Source: DATLGB01 sp964242305
GTDB lineage: Bacteria; Actinomycetota; Thermoleophilia; Solirubrobacterales; Solirubrobacteraceae
NCBI GenBank assembly: GCA_964242305.1
Contig: CAXTBB010000001.1
Coordinates: forward strand, 124,001-188,000
Direction: 5' to 3'
DNA: 64,000 nt
Shown here: positions 10,198-18,987 of the stretch, one piece after another
Position numbering within the stretch: the stretch's first letter is position 1
Layout: every line of letters starts with the position of its first letter
Notes under the pieces: model-generated
The model's input: only the letters and a program-made list of their open reading frames with translations
Told to the model about the DNA's origin: nothing
The model's database searches: none
Translations under genes and position numbers: made by a program

Positions 10198-13100
10198 TCA
10201 ACCCGTGGGTCCGCCCGGCTCCGCGATCAGCAGCAGGTGGTCCGGCTCGCCCGCTTCGGTGCGCACCAGCTCGACCTCGCCCTTGATCAGCACCATCAGG
10301 CCCTGGCCGTGCATGAAGGTGGAATCGACGGCGGCGCGCTCGCACTCGCCGGCGGCCATCGCGTCCAGCTCGGCCTTCTGCTCCGGGTAGACCTTGCGAT
10401 CGAGCACGGACGGCCACGTGGCCTTGAGGAACTCGTGCTCGTGGTACCCGACGAGCTTGCTGAAGCCGGGATTGAGCTCTCGGAACCTGCCCCGGAGGTC
10501 GAGCACGGCCATCGGGCGCGGATCGTCGTCGAAGCCCTCCCGTGGCTCGCGCGCGGCCGGGGCCGCCTTGGGCCTGGAGACGGCCGCGGGCCGGCCGAGC
10601 GACACGCCGCTGCCGGGCCGGCGCGGGCCGGGCGCCGACGTGAGCATCTTCTGCCACACCTCGGTGAACTTCTCGCCCGTCGCCTCGTTGACGGCGCCGG
10701 CCTTCTCGGCGGCGGCGCGCGCCTGCTCGGCCTCGCGGCGGGCGGCCACGGCGGCCTGGCGGGCCTCCTCGAAGCCACCCTTGAACTCGGACAGCTTGGC
10801 CAGCGCGGACGCCACCTCCGTGCGCAGCTCGGCCACGGCGCGATCGTCGGCGGACCCGGACATGCGGACGGTGCTGACCGCCTCGCGGGCGGCCTCGGCC
10901 TCGGCCTTGGCGGCGGCGGCGTACTCGCGCAGGGAGGCGACCTCGGTCTGCAGGCCCTCCAGGCCGCGGCGCGCCTGGTCGGCGTCGGTGCGAGCGGCCA
11001 TCAGCTCGGCGGCGGTGTCGGCCAGGCGCTGCTCGACGACCTGGCGCCCGGCGCCGGTCTCCGACCGCGTCGCCGCCATCTCCACGGTGACGGTCTCGAG
11101 CTTGCCGAGCGCGTTGGTCAGTCCTTCGCGCAGGCTCTCCATGCGGGCGTCGAGGCCGTGCGGCAGGCCGTCCTCGACGGCGTCGAGGCGGGCGGTCAGC
11201 GCCTGCACGGCGGCGCCGTCGCCACCCTCGGCGCCCTCGAGCGCCGTCCGCAGCGAGCGGATGTCGGCACGCAGCGCCTCGACGGCGGCCTCGACCTCCG
11301 GGTCGGCCCCAGCGGGGCGCTCGTGCAGCGCGCTGACGGCCGCGTTGACGGCGTCGAGCTGGGCGGTGACGTCGGCCAGCTCCGCGGCCAGCGGGGCGAC
11401 GGCCTCGCGCGCGGCCTCCCCCACCCCGCCCATCAGCGAGCGCGCGCCGGAGGCGGCCTCGCCTGCGGCGGCGGCCTGCTCGCGGGCGACGGCGGCCTCG
11501 GCCAGGGCGGTGGCGACCTGTTCGCGGGCGGCGGTGACGGTCTGCTCGAGGCGCGCGATGGCGGCGACCGCCTCGACGGCCTCGGCGCGGCTCTCGCTGG
11601 AGTCGACCTGCGCGGCCCGGGCCAGCGCCCCGACCTCCTCGATGATGGCGGCCTGGGTGGAGACCTGGGCGAGGGCGGTCTGGTTGGCGCGGTCGACCAT
11701 GTCGACGCGGTCGCCGGCGTCGCGGGCCAGGCGGCGGGCCTCCTCGGCGCTCTCGTGGAGCCAGGTGACGTCGGCGCGCACGCTTTCGAGTCCACCGCGC
11801 GCCTCGGCAGCGGCCTCTTCGGCGGCTTCGATCTGCGCCGCCAGCTGGTCCAGGCGGACACGGGCGGTCGTGAGCTCGTCGTGGCTGACCGGCGCCAGGT
11901 CTTGCGAGCGAAGCGGGGTGGGAGCGCTCTCCGCCGGCGGGCGCTCGGCCAGCGAGCGCGCCTCCTCGGCCGCCCGCGCGGCGTCGCGCAGCTGGGCCTT
12001 GATGTCCTCGCGCTCCGAGCGCAGCTCGTCGAGGTGGACACGCAGCTCCTCCTGCTCGCGGCGCAACCCCTCGCTGACCTGCCAGGCGTGATGGTCGGTG
12101 TCGCTGAGCTCGTTGAGGCGCTGCTCGAGCCGCCCGCCCTCCTCGCGCAGGTCGGCGGACTGCTGGCGCAGCTCCTCGGCCAGGAAGCGGATCGCCTCCA
12201 GGCCGGTGCGGGTCTCGGCGACGCCGGCGGCGGCCAGCTCGAGCTTGTGGCGGTCCTCGCTGGAGAGCCCGGCCTCCTCGGGCGAGGACTCCAGCTGCGC
12301 GCGGATGCGGGCGGTCTCCTCCGCGAGCTGCTCGACGCGGTGCAGGGCGGCGCCGAGCTCGGCGCGGGCGGCCTGGGCGTCGAAGACGGCAGCGGACTCA
12401 CGCTCCTCGCCACGACGCATGACCACCGAGGCGGCGTCGGCGCGCTCGCGCAGCGTGATCAGGTCCTCGCGCAGGCGGGCGGTCTCGGCGACCTGCTCGT
12501 GCAGGGTCTCGAGGTCCTCCCGGACGTCGGTGCTGGTGCGGACGCGCTCGATCTCCTCGCGCAGCTCGGCGGCCTCGGCGGAGCGGGCGCGCTCCAGGGT
12601 CTCCAGCCGTGCGACGAGCTCGGCGCTGGCCGCGGCTTCGCCGGCGCCGATGCGCTCGAGCGCCTCCAGGCGGGCGTTCAGCTCGGCACGGGCGTCGGCG
12701 ATGGCGGCCTCGGCGACGCTGGTCGAGCCGGCCACGGACTCGACCTGCTCGAGCCGGGCGAGCAGCTCGGCGCGCTGAGCCTCGAGCTCCAGGGCCCGGC
12801 CGCGCTCGGCCTCGAAAGCGGCGCGCTGGGTGGCGGCGGCCTCGGCGGCCTCCGCGGCGGCGTGCTCGGCCCGCTCGATGCGGGCGATCAGCTCGAGGCG
12901 GTCGGCTTCGCCGGCGGAGTCGACGGGACGGGCAGCGAGGACGCCGGACACCTCGGCCCGGACGTCGAGGGCAGCACGCTCGGCGGCCTCGGCGCGGATG
13001 CGGGCGTCGGCGGCCTGGGCGACGGCGTCGTCGGCCACGCGCGAGCGCACCTCGAGCTCCTCGATGCGCTCCGTCGCCCAGCGCAGGCGGTCGATGACCG

Positions 13101-13791
13101 CGCGCGCGTCGTCGAGGTCGTAGACGTCGGTGCCCTGGACCTCCGGGGCCTCCAGCGCTTCGATGCGCGACTGCAGCTCGGCCTCGGCGTCGGCCTGCTC
13201 GGCCTCGCGGCGCGCCCACGCCTCCTCCATCCACGGCGTCGGCTCCAGCGCGCGGAAGGCGACCAGCGTGCCGGCGGTGCGCACGCCCTCCCACGGCTGC
13301 TGGCTCGGCTCCAGCGCGGAGCGCAGCGCGCGCACCACGACCGGGTGCTGCTGGCGCATGCGCAGCAACATCATGTCGATGGGCAGCTCGAAGCCGAGGT
13401 CCTCCAGGAACAGCGAGAAGTCGAAGCCCTCGTCGAGCTTGACGGGGATGAAGACGGTCTCCAGCGCGAAGGTCCCACCGCCCGGCCGGTTGGCGTCGAC
13501 CGGCACCATGCCGGCGGGGCCGGGCGTCTCCCCCGTCTCCAGGAACGCGCGCCAGCGGTCGCCCTCGGGGCCGAGCGAGGCGGTGGCGACGAGCTTGCCG
13601 AAGAACGGCTCCATCAGCGCCTCGTCGGCCTCGTGGCCGAACAGCATCTCGGCCGGCTCGCTCCACTTCGACAGGTGGCCCTGGCCGTCGGTGAGGACGA
13701 AGAAGCCCTCGATGATCAGCCGCAGCAGCTGATCGAGCTGCGCGTCGAGCGTCGACGGCGGCGGAGCCGGTGGAGACGTGATGCTGTCCAC
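10198..13791 (-). CDS. Giant coiled-coil protein with PAS-like domains at both ends
   Basis: Protein of 1197 residues starting with GTG at 13791. Residues about 15-160 form a PAS-like sensor domain (LLRLIIEGFFVLTDGQGHLSKWSEPAEMLFG). Residues about 200-1030 are almost entirely coiled coil, rich in Ala, Glu and Arg. The last 120 residues form a second PAS-like domain (RPMAVLDLRGRFRELNPGFSKLVGYHEHEFL). No histidine kinase, GGDEF, chemotaxis or membrane segment is visible. The gene sits between ruvX (14-base gap) and mltG (28-base gap), so it is co-transcribed with cell-wall and housekeeping genes. Such a rod could act as a cytoskeletal or polar scaffold that senses a signal through PAS domains; this is inference. 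I know no named family with this layout. Confidence 0.85.
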   Translation of the reverse strand: MDSITSPPAPPPSTLDAQLDQLLRLIIEGFFVLTDGQGHLSKWSEPAEMLFGHEADEALMEPFFGKLVATASLGPEGDRWRAFLETGETPGPAGMVPVDANRPGGGTFALETVFIPVKLDEGFDFSLFLEDLGFELPIDMMLLRMRQQHPVVVRALRSALEPSQQPWEGVRTAGTLVAFRALEPTPWMEEAWARREAEQADAEAELQSRIEALEAPEVQGTDVYDLDDARAVIDRLRWATERIEELEVRSRVADDAVAQAADARIRAEAAERAALDVRAEVSGVLAARPVDSAGEADRLELIARIERAEHAAAEAAEAAATQRAAFEAERGRALELEAQRAELLARLEQVESVAGSTSVAEAAIADARAELNARLEALERIGAGEAAASAELVARLETLERARSAEAAELREEIERVRTSTDVREDLETLHEQVAETARLREDLITLRERADAASVVMRRGEERESAAVFDAQAARAELGAALHRVEQLAEETARIRAQLESSPEEAGLSSEDRHKLELAAAGVAETRTGLEAIRFLAEELRQQSADLREEGGRLEQRLNELSDTDHHAWQVSEGLRREQEELRVHLDELRSEREDIKAQLRDAARAAEEARSLAERPPAESAPTPLRSQDLAPVSHDELTTARVRLDQLAAQIEAAEEAAAEARGGLESVRADVTWLHESAEEARRLARDAGDRVDMVDRANQTALAQVSTQAAIIEEVGALARAAQVDSSESRAEAVEAVAAIARLEQTVTAAREQVATALAEAAVAREQAAAAGEAASGARSLMGGVGEAAREAVAPLAAELADVTAQLDAVNAAVSALHERPAGADPEVEAAVEALRADIRSLRTALEGAEGGDGAAVQALTARLDAVEDGLPHGLDARMESLREGLTNALGKLETVTVEMAATRSETGAGRQVVEQRLADTAAELMAARTDADQARRGLEGLQTEVASLREYAAAAKAEAEAAREAVSTVRMSGSADDRAVAELRTEVASALAKLSEFKGGFEEARQAAVAARREAEQARAAAEKAGAVNEATGEKFTEVWQKMLTSAPGPRRPGSGVSLGRPAAVSRPKAAPAAREPREGFDDDPRPMAVLDLRGRFRELNPGFSKLVGYHEHEFLKATWPSVLDRKVYPEQKAELDAMAAGECERAAVDSTFMHGQGLMVLIKGEVELVRTEAGEPDHLLLIAEPGGPTG

Positions 13792-13805
13792 TTAGGGAAA
13801 CGTCG

Positions 13806-14237
13806 TCAGGTTGCCGTCCGTCCTTTAGTACGAACGTCCGCATGCGCCAGCCAGTCCTCCAACAGGACCGCAGCCGCGCGGCTGTCCTCGTCGGCCCGCC
13901 CGGAGCCGCGCGCGGCGATCGCGGTGGTGAACCGTTCGTCGTAGAGCGAGACGGGGATGGCGATCGTCGCCTGCAGGCGCTCGGCGAACGCGCGGGCGGC
14001 GCGCGTCTGGTCCGAGTCGCCGCCGCTGAGGGACAGGGGCAGGCCGACCACCACGTGGCTCGCCTGCTGCTCGGCGATCACCGCGCGCAGGCGCGCGAGA
14101 CCCTTGCGCGTGTCGGGCCGCTCGACCACCGCCAGCGGCGTGGCCAGGGTGCCGGTGGGGTCGGAGACGGCGACGCCGCAGCGCGCCGCCCCGTGGTCGA
14201 GCGCGAGGACCCGGCCGCCACCGGCGGGCAGGTTCAC
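13806..14237 (-). CDS. ruvX: Holliday junction resolvase-like RuvX (YqgF)
   Basis: Protein of 143 residues, normal length. The RNase H-like fold shows VLALDHGAARCGVAVSDPTGTLATPL with the first catalytic Asp, VVVGLPLSLSGGDSDQT, and the closing YDERFTTAIA motif. YqgF proteins are linked to pre-16S rRNA 5' end maturation and possibly Holliday junction cleavage. The GTG start lies 22 bases after the alaS stop; the alaS-ruvX pair is a widely conserved operon. Confidence 0.95.
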   Translation of the reverse strand: MNLPAGGGRVLALDHGAARCGVAVSDPTGTLATPLAVVERPDTRKGLARLRAVIAEQQASHVVVGLPLSLSGGDSDQTRAARAFAERLQATIAIPVSLYDERFTTAIAARGSGRADEDSRAAAVLLEDWLAHADVRTKGRTAT

Positions 14238-14259
14238 CCGCGCGCGCCGCGCGCGGTCA

Positions 14260-16866
14260 TCACGCGAGGGCGGCGTCGATCGCGGCGCGGGCCGCCTCGA
14301 GCGCCTCGGGGAGCTTCTCGGGATCGCGGCCGCCGGCCTGGGCCATCGTGTCGCGCCCGCCGCCCCCGCCGCCGACGACGGCCGCGGCGGTCCGGACCAG
14401 CTCGCCGGCCTTGACGCCGCGCGCGACCGCCTTCGGGGTGACGGCGGCGACCAGGCTCACGCGGCCCTCGCCGGGCACGCCGAGGACGACGACGGAGGTC
14501 TCGCCGAGCTGTCCGTTGAGCTTGTCCGCCACGCCGGGAAGCGCCTTCGGGTCCGCGCCCGTCGCGGTCTGCACGAGCACGCGCACGCCGTTGACGTCGA
14601 CGGCGCCGTCCGTGGAGATCTCGGGCGCGGGCGCCTTCTGTTGCTTGCGCGCCGCCTTGCGCTCGGCGACCAGCGCCGTGGCGGCGTCGGCGGCGTGCTC
14701 GGGCGCGGTCTTGAGCGCCTTCGCCGTCGCCACCAGCGCGCGGTCGTGGTCGCGCAGCAGCTCGACGCCGACCGGACCGGTCACGGCCTCGATGCGGCGC
14801 ACGTTGGCCGCGCTGGAGGTCTCGGTGGTGACCTTGCAGACGCCGATCTCGGCGGTCGTCCGGACGTGCGTCCCGCCGCACAGCTCGCGCGACCAGGACC
14901 CGTCCCCCACGCTGACCATCCGCACGACGTCGCCGTACTTCTCGCCGAAGAGCGCCATCGCCCCGAGCGCCTTGGCCTCGTCGAGCGTCGTGGTGATCGC
15001 GCGCACGGGCCGGTTCGCGAGGATCTCGGCGTTGACCCGGTCCTCGACGCGGCGCAGCTCCTCCGGCGTCAGCGGGGCGCCGTGGGTGAAGTCGAAGCGC
15101 AGCTTGTCCGGGCCCACGTAGGAGCCGGCCTGGCGCACGTGCGGCCCGAGCGTCTCCCGCAGCGCGGCGTGGAGCAGGTGCGTGGCGGTGTGGTTGCACT
15201 CCGTGGGACGGCGGTCCTCCCCCACGCGCGCGACCACGCGCGCGCCCACGGGAACCTCGCCCTGCACCATGACGACCTGGTCGTCTCCCACACGGACGAC
15301 GCCCGTGACCGGCGCCGCCGGAGCGTCGCCCGGAGGCGTCGCCGGGTCGTCGCCAGAGGCGACGATCTCGAGGATGCCGGTGTCGGAGACCTGGCCGCCG
15401 CCCTCGGCGTAGAAGGGGGACTCGGCGAGCTTGACGAAGCCGTTCTGCGCGGCGACGACCTCCGTCGCCTGCTCGCGGGCGCCGTAGCCGGTGAACGCCG
15501 TCGGCGCAGCCGCGCCGGCGAACGCCGCGGCGCGCTCGCGCAGGTCGTCGCGGCCGCCACGACCGGCGCCGGCGCGGGCCCGCGCGCGCTGCTCGCCCAT
15601 GAGCTCCTCGAAGCCCTGCGCGTCCGTCCCCAGGCCGTGCTCGGCGGCGATCTCCGAGGTCAGCTCGAACGGGAAGCCGTAGGTGTCGTGCAGCAGGAAC
15701 GCGTTGTCGGCGCCGATGCCCTCCTGGCCGTCCGAGCGGGCGCGCTCGATCATGTCCTCGAGCAGCTTCTGGCCGGACTCGATCGTGCGCCCGAACGCCT
15801 CCTCCTCGCGCCCCAGCCACATGTCGATCGAGCTGCGCTGGTCGAGGATCTCAGGGTAGGCGTTCCCCATCTGCTCGCGCACGACGTCGGCGTATTGCGT
15901 CAGGAAGGAAGCGCTCTCGATGCCGATCCGCCGGCCCTGGTTCATCGCCCGGCGCGTGAGCCGTCGGAGGACATACCCGCGGCCTTCGTTGGAGGGGACC
16001 ACGCCGTCCGCGAGGAGGAAGCTCATCCCGCGGGCGTGATCGGCGAGGATGCGCAGCGCGCGCTCGTCGGGCTTGGTCGCGAGCTCGCGGCCGAGGTCCA
16101 TCAGGGGCACGAAGGTGTCGATGTCGAACACGGAGTCCACGCCCTGCTGGATGAGCGCCTGGCGCTCGAGGCCGAGCCCCGTGTCGATGTTCTGCTGCGG
16201 CAGCGGGGTCAGCCGGCCGCCCTCGTCGCGGTCGTACTGCATGAAGACGAGGTTCCAGAACTCCAGGAAGCGCTCGTTGTCGCCGCCGGGGAGGTCGTCC
16301 TCCGTCCCCCACTCGAGGCCGCGGTCGAGATAGAGCTCCGAGCACGGCCCGCACGGGCCGACGGGGCCGGAGGACCAGAAGTTCTCCGAGCTGGGCAGCA
16401 GGACGATGCGCTCGCGCGGCACGCCGATCGCCTCCCACGCGGCGATGGCCTCCTCGTCGGGGCCGAGGCCGAGCGCGGCGTCGCCCTCGTGCACGGTCAC
16501 CCAGATCGACGCCGGCTCGAACCCGAGCCCGTTGAGGCTGAGGTCCCAGGCGAACTCGACCGCCCCGGCCTTGAAGTAGTCGCCGAAGCTGAAGTTGCCC
16601 AGCATCTCGAAGCAGGTCAGGTGCCGGGTGGTGCTGCCGACCACCTCGATGTCGACGGTGCGGAAGCACTTCTGGCAGCTCGTCAGCCGGTTGCGCGGCG
16701 GCGCCTGCTGGCCGGCGAAGAACGGCTTGAAGGGCTGCATGCCCGCCGTGGTGAGCAGGACGGACGTGTCGGTGGCGGGCGGGACGAGCGATCCGGAGCG
16801 CTGGCGCAGGTGGCCGCGCTGCTCGAAGAAGGACAGGTAGGTCTCGCGGATCTCATCCGAGCGCAC
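14260..16866 (-). CDS. alaS: Alanyl-tRNA synthetase
   Basis: Protein of 868 residues. The catalytic core near the N-terminus has TYLSFFEQRGH, TSCQKCFRTVDIE and TCFEMLGNFSFGDYFK. The editing domain has CNHTATHLLHAALRE and CGGTHVRTTAEIG (zinc-binding Cys/His). The C-Ala domain has a glycine-rich GGGGGGRDTMAQAGG. The frame is open up to ATG 16923, but that lies inside the divergent dedA gene. GTG at 16866 gives the canonical start VRSDEIRETYLSFF and has a leaderless-type -10 (TACCCT) exactly six bases upstream. It heads the alaS-ruvX-...-aroE-pilB operon. Confidence 0.97.
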   Translation of the reverse strand: MRSDEIRETYLSFFEQRGHLRQRSGSLVPPATDTSVLLTTAGMQPFKPFFAGQQAPPRNRLTSCQKCFRTVDIEVVGSTTRHLTCFEMLGNFSFGDYFKAGAVEFAWDLSLNGLGFEPASIWVTVHEGDAALGLGPDEEAIAAWEAIGVPRERIVLLPSSENFWSSGPVGPCGPCSELYLDRGLEWGTEDDLPGGDNERFLEFWNLVFMQYDRDEGGRLTPLPQQNIDTGLGLERQALIQQGVDSVFDIDTFVPLMDLGRELATKPDERALRILADHARGMSFLLADGVVPSNEGRGYVLRRLTRRAMNQGRRIGIESASFLTQYADVVREQMGNAYPEILDQRSSIDMWLGREEEAFGRTIESGQKLLEDMIERARSDGQEGIGADNAFLLHDTYGFPFELTSEIAAEHGLGTDAQGFEELMGEQRARARAGAGRGGRDDLRERAAAFAGAAAPTAFTGYGAREQATEVVAAQNGFVKLAESPFYAEGGGQVSDTGILEIVASGDDPATPPGDAPAAPVTGVVRVGDDQVVMVQGEVPVGARVVARVGEDRRPTECNHTATHLLHAALRETLGPHVRQAGSYVGPDKLRFDFTHGAPLTPEELRRVEDRVNAEILANRPVRAITTTLDEAKALGAMALFGEKYGDVVRMVSVGDGSWSRELCGGTHVRTTAEIGVCKVTTETSSAANVRRIEAVTGPVGVELLRDHDRALVATAKALKTAPEHAADAATALVAERKAARKQQKAPAPEISTDGAVDVNGVRVLVQTATGADPKALPGVADKLNGQLGETSVVVLGVPGEGRVSLVAAVTPKAVARGVKAGELVRTAAAVVGGGGGGRDTMAQAGGRDPEKLPEALEAARAAIDAALA

Positions 16867-16872
16867 GGCCTG

Positions 16873-16882
16873 AGGGTAGTCT
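16873..16882. promoter_or_regulatory. Overlapping divergent -10 elements for alaS and dedA
   Basis: Only 22 bases separate the two divergent GTG codons (16866 and 16889). On the minus strand TACCCT (16878-16873) lies six bases from the alaS GTG. On the plus strand TAGTCT (16877-16882) lies six bases from the dedA GTG. The two motifs share the TA pair at 16877-16878. The TAnnnT motif about six bases before a start codon is the known signature of leaderless promoters in actinobacteria. Neither gene has a Shine-Dalgarno site. Confidence 0.7.
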
Positions 16883-16888
16883 CGGCTG

Positions 16889-17527
16889 GTGCCGCTGCTG
16901 GCGTTGATCAAGCTCTCTTCCAATCTCGGCTACGCCGCCACCTTCGGGCTGATCGCGGTCGAGACGATGGGGGTTCCGCTCCCCGGCGAGACGGCCCTGA
17001 TCGTGTCCGCGATCGCCGCCCACCGCGGCGATCTCGACATCACGCTGCTGATCGTCCTGGCCGCGTCGGCGGCGATCATCGGCGACAACGTGGGCTTCGC
17101 GATCGGCCGCCGCTACGGCCGCCGGATCTTCACCAAGCCGGGGCCGATGTACAGCCAGCGCCTCGCCCTGCTCGACATGGGCGAGCCGTTCTTCGCCGAG
17201 CACGGCCCCAAGGCGGTCTTCCTCGGGCGCTGGGTGAGCGGCCTGCGCATCGCCTCGGCCTGGCTGGCGGGCATGAACAAGATGTCGTGGCCGACGTTCG
17301 TGTTCTGGAACGCGCTCGGCGGGATCTGCTGGGCGACCGGCGTCGGCCTCGGCGCCTACTACGCCGGGCACGCCTTCGAGAGTGTCATCACCAAGATCGG
17401 CGTCTACGGGGCGGTCGCGATCGTCGTCGCGATCGTCGCCTTCTTCTACTGGCGCCACCGCAAGCACAAGCGCGAGCTCATCCAGCGCGGCGAGGAGATC
17501 CGCGCGGAGGCAAGCTCCACGAATTAG
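16889..17527 (+). CDS. DedA family membrane protein
   Basis: Protein of 212 residues. It has the DedA (SNARE-associated/VTT) pattern: GVPLPGETALIVSAI, GDNVGFAIGRRYGRR, FFAEHGPKAVFLGRWVSGLRIASAWLAGM and an EHG/GRW region, with four to five membrane helices. DedA proteins are linked to undecaprenyl-phosphate or phospholipid flipping and membrane energetics. GTG start at 16889 is leaderless in appearance. The gene converges on mnmA with a shared hairpin terminator. Confidence 0.92.
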   Translation: MPLLALIKLSSNLGYAATFGLIAVETMGVPLPGETALIVSAIAAHRGDLDITLLIVLAASAAIIGDNVGFAIGRRYGRRIFTKPGPMYSQRLALLDMGEPFFAEHGPKAVFLGRWVSGLRIASAWLAGMNKMSWPTFVFWNALGGICWATGVGLGAYYAGHAFESVITKIGVYGAVAIVVAIVAFFYWRHRKHKRELIQRGEEIRAEASSTN

Positions 17528-17545
17528 GACCCCTATGGGGGTCTT
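17526..17545. terminator. Bidirectional terminator between dedA and mnmA
   Basis: An inverted repeat AGGACCCC / GGGGTCTT with loop TATG follows the dedA stop directly and overlaps the mnmA stop. The stem is eight pairs including a G-T wobble, and the arms are followed by TT on the plus side. Its position between convergent genes fits a shared terminator. Confidence 0.65.
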
Positions 17546-18896
17546 AGACGTGGAGGGTGCCGTGACCGACGACTGAGTCGCCGGCGTAGAAGACCGCGAC
17601 CTGGCCCGGGGCGACGTCGTCGACCGGCTCGTCGAGCAGCACGCGCTCGCCCTCCACCCTGCATCCGACAGTTCGCGACCGGTAGCGCAACCGAACGGCG
17701 TCAGGTGAGGCGTACAGGACCACGTCACGCACCCGCACCTCCTTCACCTGCAGCTGGTCCTTGGGCCCGACGACCACCGTCGAGCCGTGCTTCCCCAGCA
17801 CGTACAGCGGCTCCTGGGCGGCCACCCGGATGCCCTTCCGCTGCCCGACCGTGAACCCCGACGCCCCCTCGTGGCGCCCCACGACCGCGCCGTCCCGCAC
17901 GATGTCGCCGGGGACGTCCGCGCCGCCGAAACGCTCGAGGAACCCTGCCTTCCCCACCCCCGCCAGGAAGCACAGGTCCTGCGACTCCGCCGTGCTCGCC
18001 ACCGGCAGCCCGGCGTCGCGCGCGAGCCGGCGCACCTCCGGCTTGGTCAGCTCGCCGAGCGGGAAGCGCAGGCGGGCCAGCGTCTCGGGCGCCGTCGCGG
18101 CCAGCATGTAGGCCTGGTCCTTGGCGGGGTCGGCGCCCGCGCGCAGCCGGCCGTCGGCGTCGATGCGGGCGTAGTGGCCCGTGGCCAGATGCGCGGCGCC
18201 GAGGCGGTCGGCGAAGGCCAGCATCGCGTCGAGGCGGACGTGGCCGTTGCAGCGCACGCACGGGTTGGGCGTGAGGCCGGCGGCGTGGTCAGCGAGCCAC
18301 GGGTCCACCACGCCGGCGCGGAACTCGTCGCGCAGGTCGAGGGTGAAGTGCGCCATCCCGAGACCGTGCGCGACCGACCGCGCCGCCCGCACCGCCGACG
18401 CCGAGCAGCACGACGCCTCCGCATCGTTCTCGGGATCCCGCCACAGCTCCACCGTCACGCCGACCGCACCCGGACACAGCAGGGCAGCGACGGCCGAGTC
18501 GACCCCGCCGCTCATCGCCACGACGGTTCCGTCCCACCCCTTCGATGCCGCAGTTGCGCGAACCGCAGCGCCCAACGCCGAATGGAACGCGTCGCTGACG
18601 AGCTCCGCGGCATGGAGCTTCCCGGGCGACAGCCCACCGAGCGCCTCCGAGATGTCATGGGTCGAGACCTGACCCCCGCGGAGGACCGGTTCGCCGAGGG
18701 CGAGGCTGGTCGCCGCGCTGGCGGCGGCGTGCGTCGCCCCGCAGCCGCTCGCCTCCCAGCCCATCTCGACCACGCGATCGCCCTCCACCCGGACGGAGAC
18801 GGTGACCAGGTCCCCACACAGCGCCCCGCCGGCGACGCCGCGCTCGCCGGCGGTCAGGCCGCGGCCGACCGGGTACTCGAGGTGCTCGCGGAACAC
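17544..18896 (-). CDS. mnmA: tRNA 2-thiouridylase MnmA with N-terminal IscU/NifU-like domain
   Basis: Protein of 450 residues, about 90 longer than usual MnmA. Residues 1-115 resemble the IscU/NifU Fe-S scaffold: HLEYPVGRG, GGALCGDLVTVSV with Cys27, ASGCGATHAAASA with Cys52, and STHDISEALGGLSPGKLH. The third scaffold Cys is replaced by Ala at LHAAEL. Residues from 125 on are MnmA: SGGVDS P-loop (about 129), PCVRCNGHVR, ATGHYARID, DQAYML and QDLCFLAG with the catalytic Cys. It thiolates U34 of tRNA Lys/Glu/Gln. GTG 18896 follows TAGGCT by seven bases (leaderless). The longer frame to 18953 would cross a terminator hairpin and is rejected. Confidence 0.9.
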   Translation of the reverse strand: MFREHLEYPVGRGLTAGERGVAGGALCGDLVTVSVRVEGDRVVEMGWEASGCGATHAAASAATSLALGEPVLRGGQVSTHDISEALGGLSPGKLHAAELVSDAFHSALGAAVRATAASKGWDGTVVAMSGGVDSAVAALLCPGAVGVTVELWRDPENDAEASCCSASAVRAARSVAHGLGMAHFTLDLRDEFRAGVVDPWLADHAAGLTPNPCVRCNGHVRLDAMLAFADRLGAAHLATGHYARIDADGRLRAGADPAKDQAYMLAATAPETLARLRFPLGELTKPEVRRLARDAGLPVASTAESQDLCFLAGVGKAGFLERFGGADVPGDIVRDGAVVGRHEGASGFTVGQRKGIRVAAQEPLYVLGKHGSTVVVGPKDQLQVKEVRVRDVVLYASPDAVRLRYRSRTVGCRVEGERVLLDEPVDDVAPGQVAVFYAGDSVVGHGTLHV

Positions 18897-18903
18897 GCCG
18901 TCC

Positions 18904-18909
18904 AGCCTA
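18904..18909 (-). promoter_or_regulatory. Leaderless-type -10 element of mnmA
   Basis: TAGGCT on the minus strand ends seven bases before GTG 18896. No Shine-Dalgarno sequence lies in between. It lies just downstream of the terminator hairpin of the preceding gene, as expected for a new transcription unit. Confidence 0.55.
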
Positions 18910-18913
18910 AGCA

Positions 18914-18950
18914 CCGCAAAGGGCCCGCCTTGCGAGCGGGCCCTTTGCGG
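18914..18950 (-). terminator. Strong hairpin terminator
   Basis: A perfect 15-bp inverted repeat, CCGCAAAGGGCCCGC (18914-18928) and its complement (18936-18950), with a 7-base loop. It lies 38 bases after the stop of the thioredoxin-fold gene and immediately before the mnmA promoter. There is no long T-run, but the stem ends contain AAA/TTT. Confidence 0.75.
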
Positions 18951-18987
18951 CATTGAGGAGGAGGAACGAGTATGCGGGGAAGTGGGT

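Noticed and set aside
9520..13944. 1474-codon open frame on the plus strand
   Set aside because: Antisense shadow of mltG, the coiled-coil gene and ruvX. It is Gly/Arg/Leu-rich low complexity, as expected from codon bias of a high-GC gene, and has no recognisable domain.
16867..16923. ATG 16923 as alaS start
   Set aside because: It would overlap the dedA coding region and adds residues absent from AlaRS; GTG 16866 begins the conserved sequence.
13957..17547. 1196-codon open frame on the plus strand
   Set aside because: Antisense shadow of alaS running into dedA in the wrong frame; alaS is unmistakable on the other strand.
18897..18953. Longer mnmA start at 18953
   Set aside because: The added codons cross a perfect 15-bp terminator hairpin and the mnmA -10 motif.
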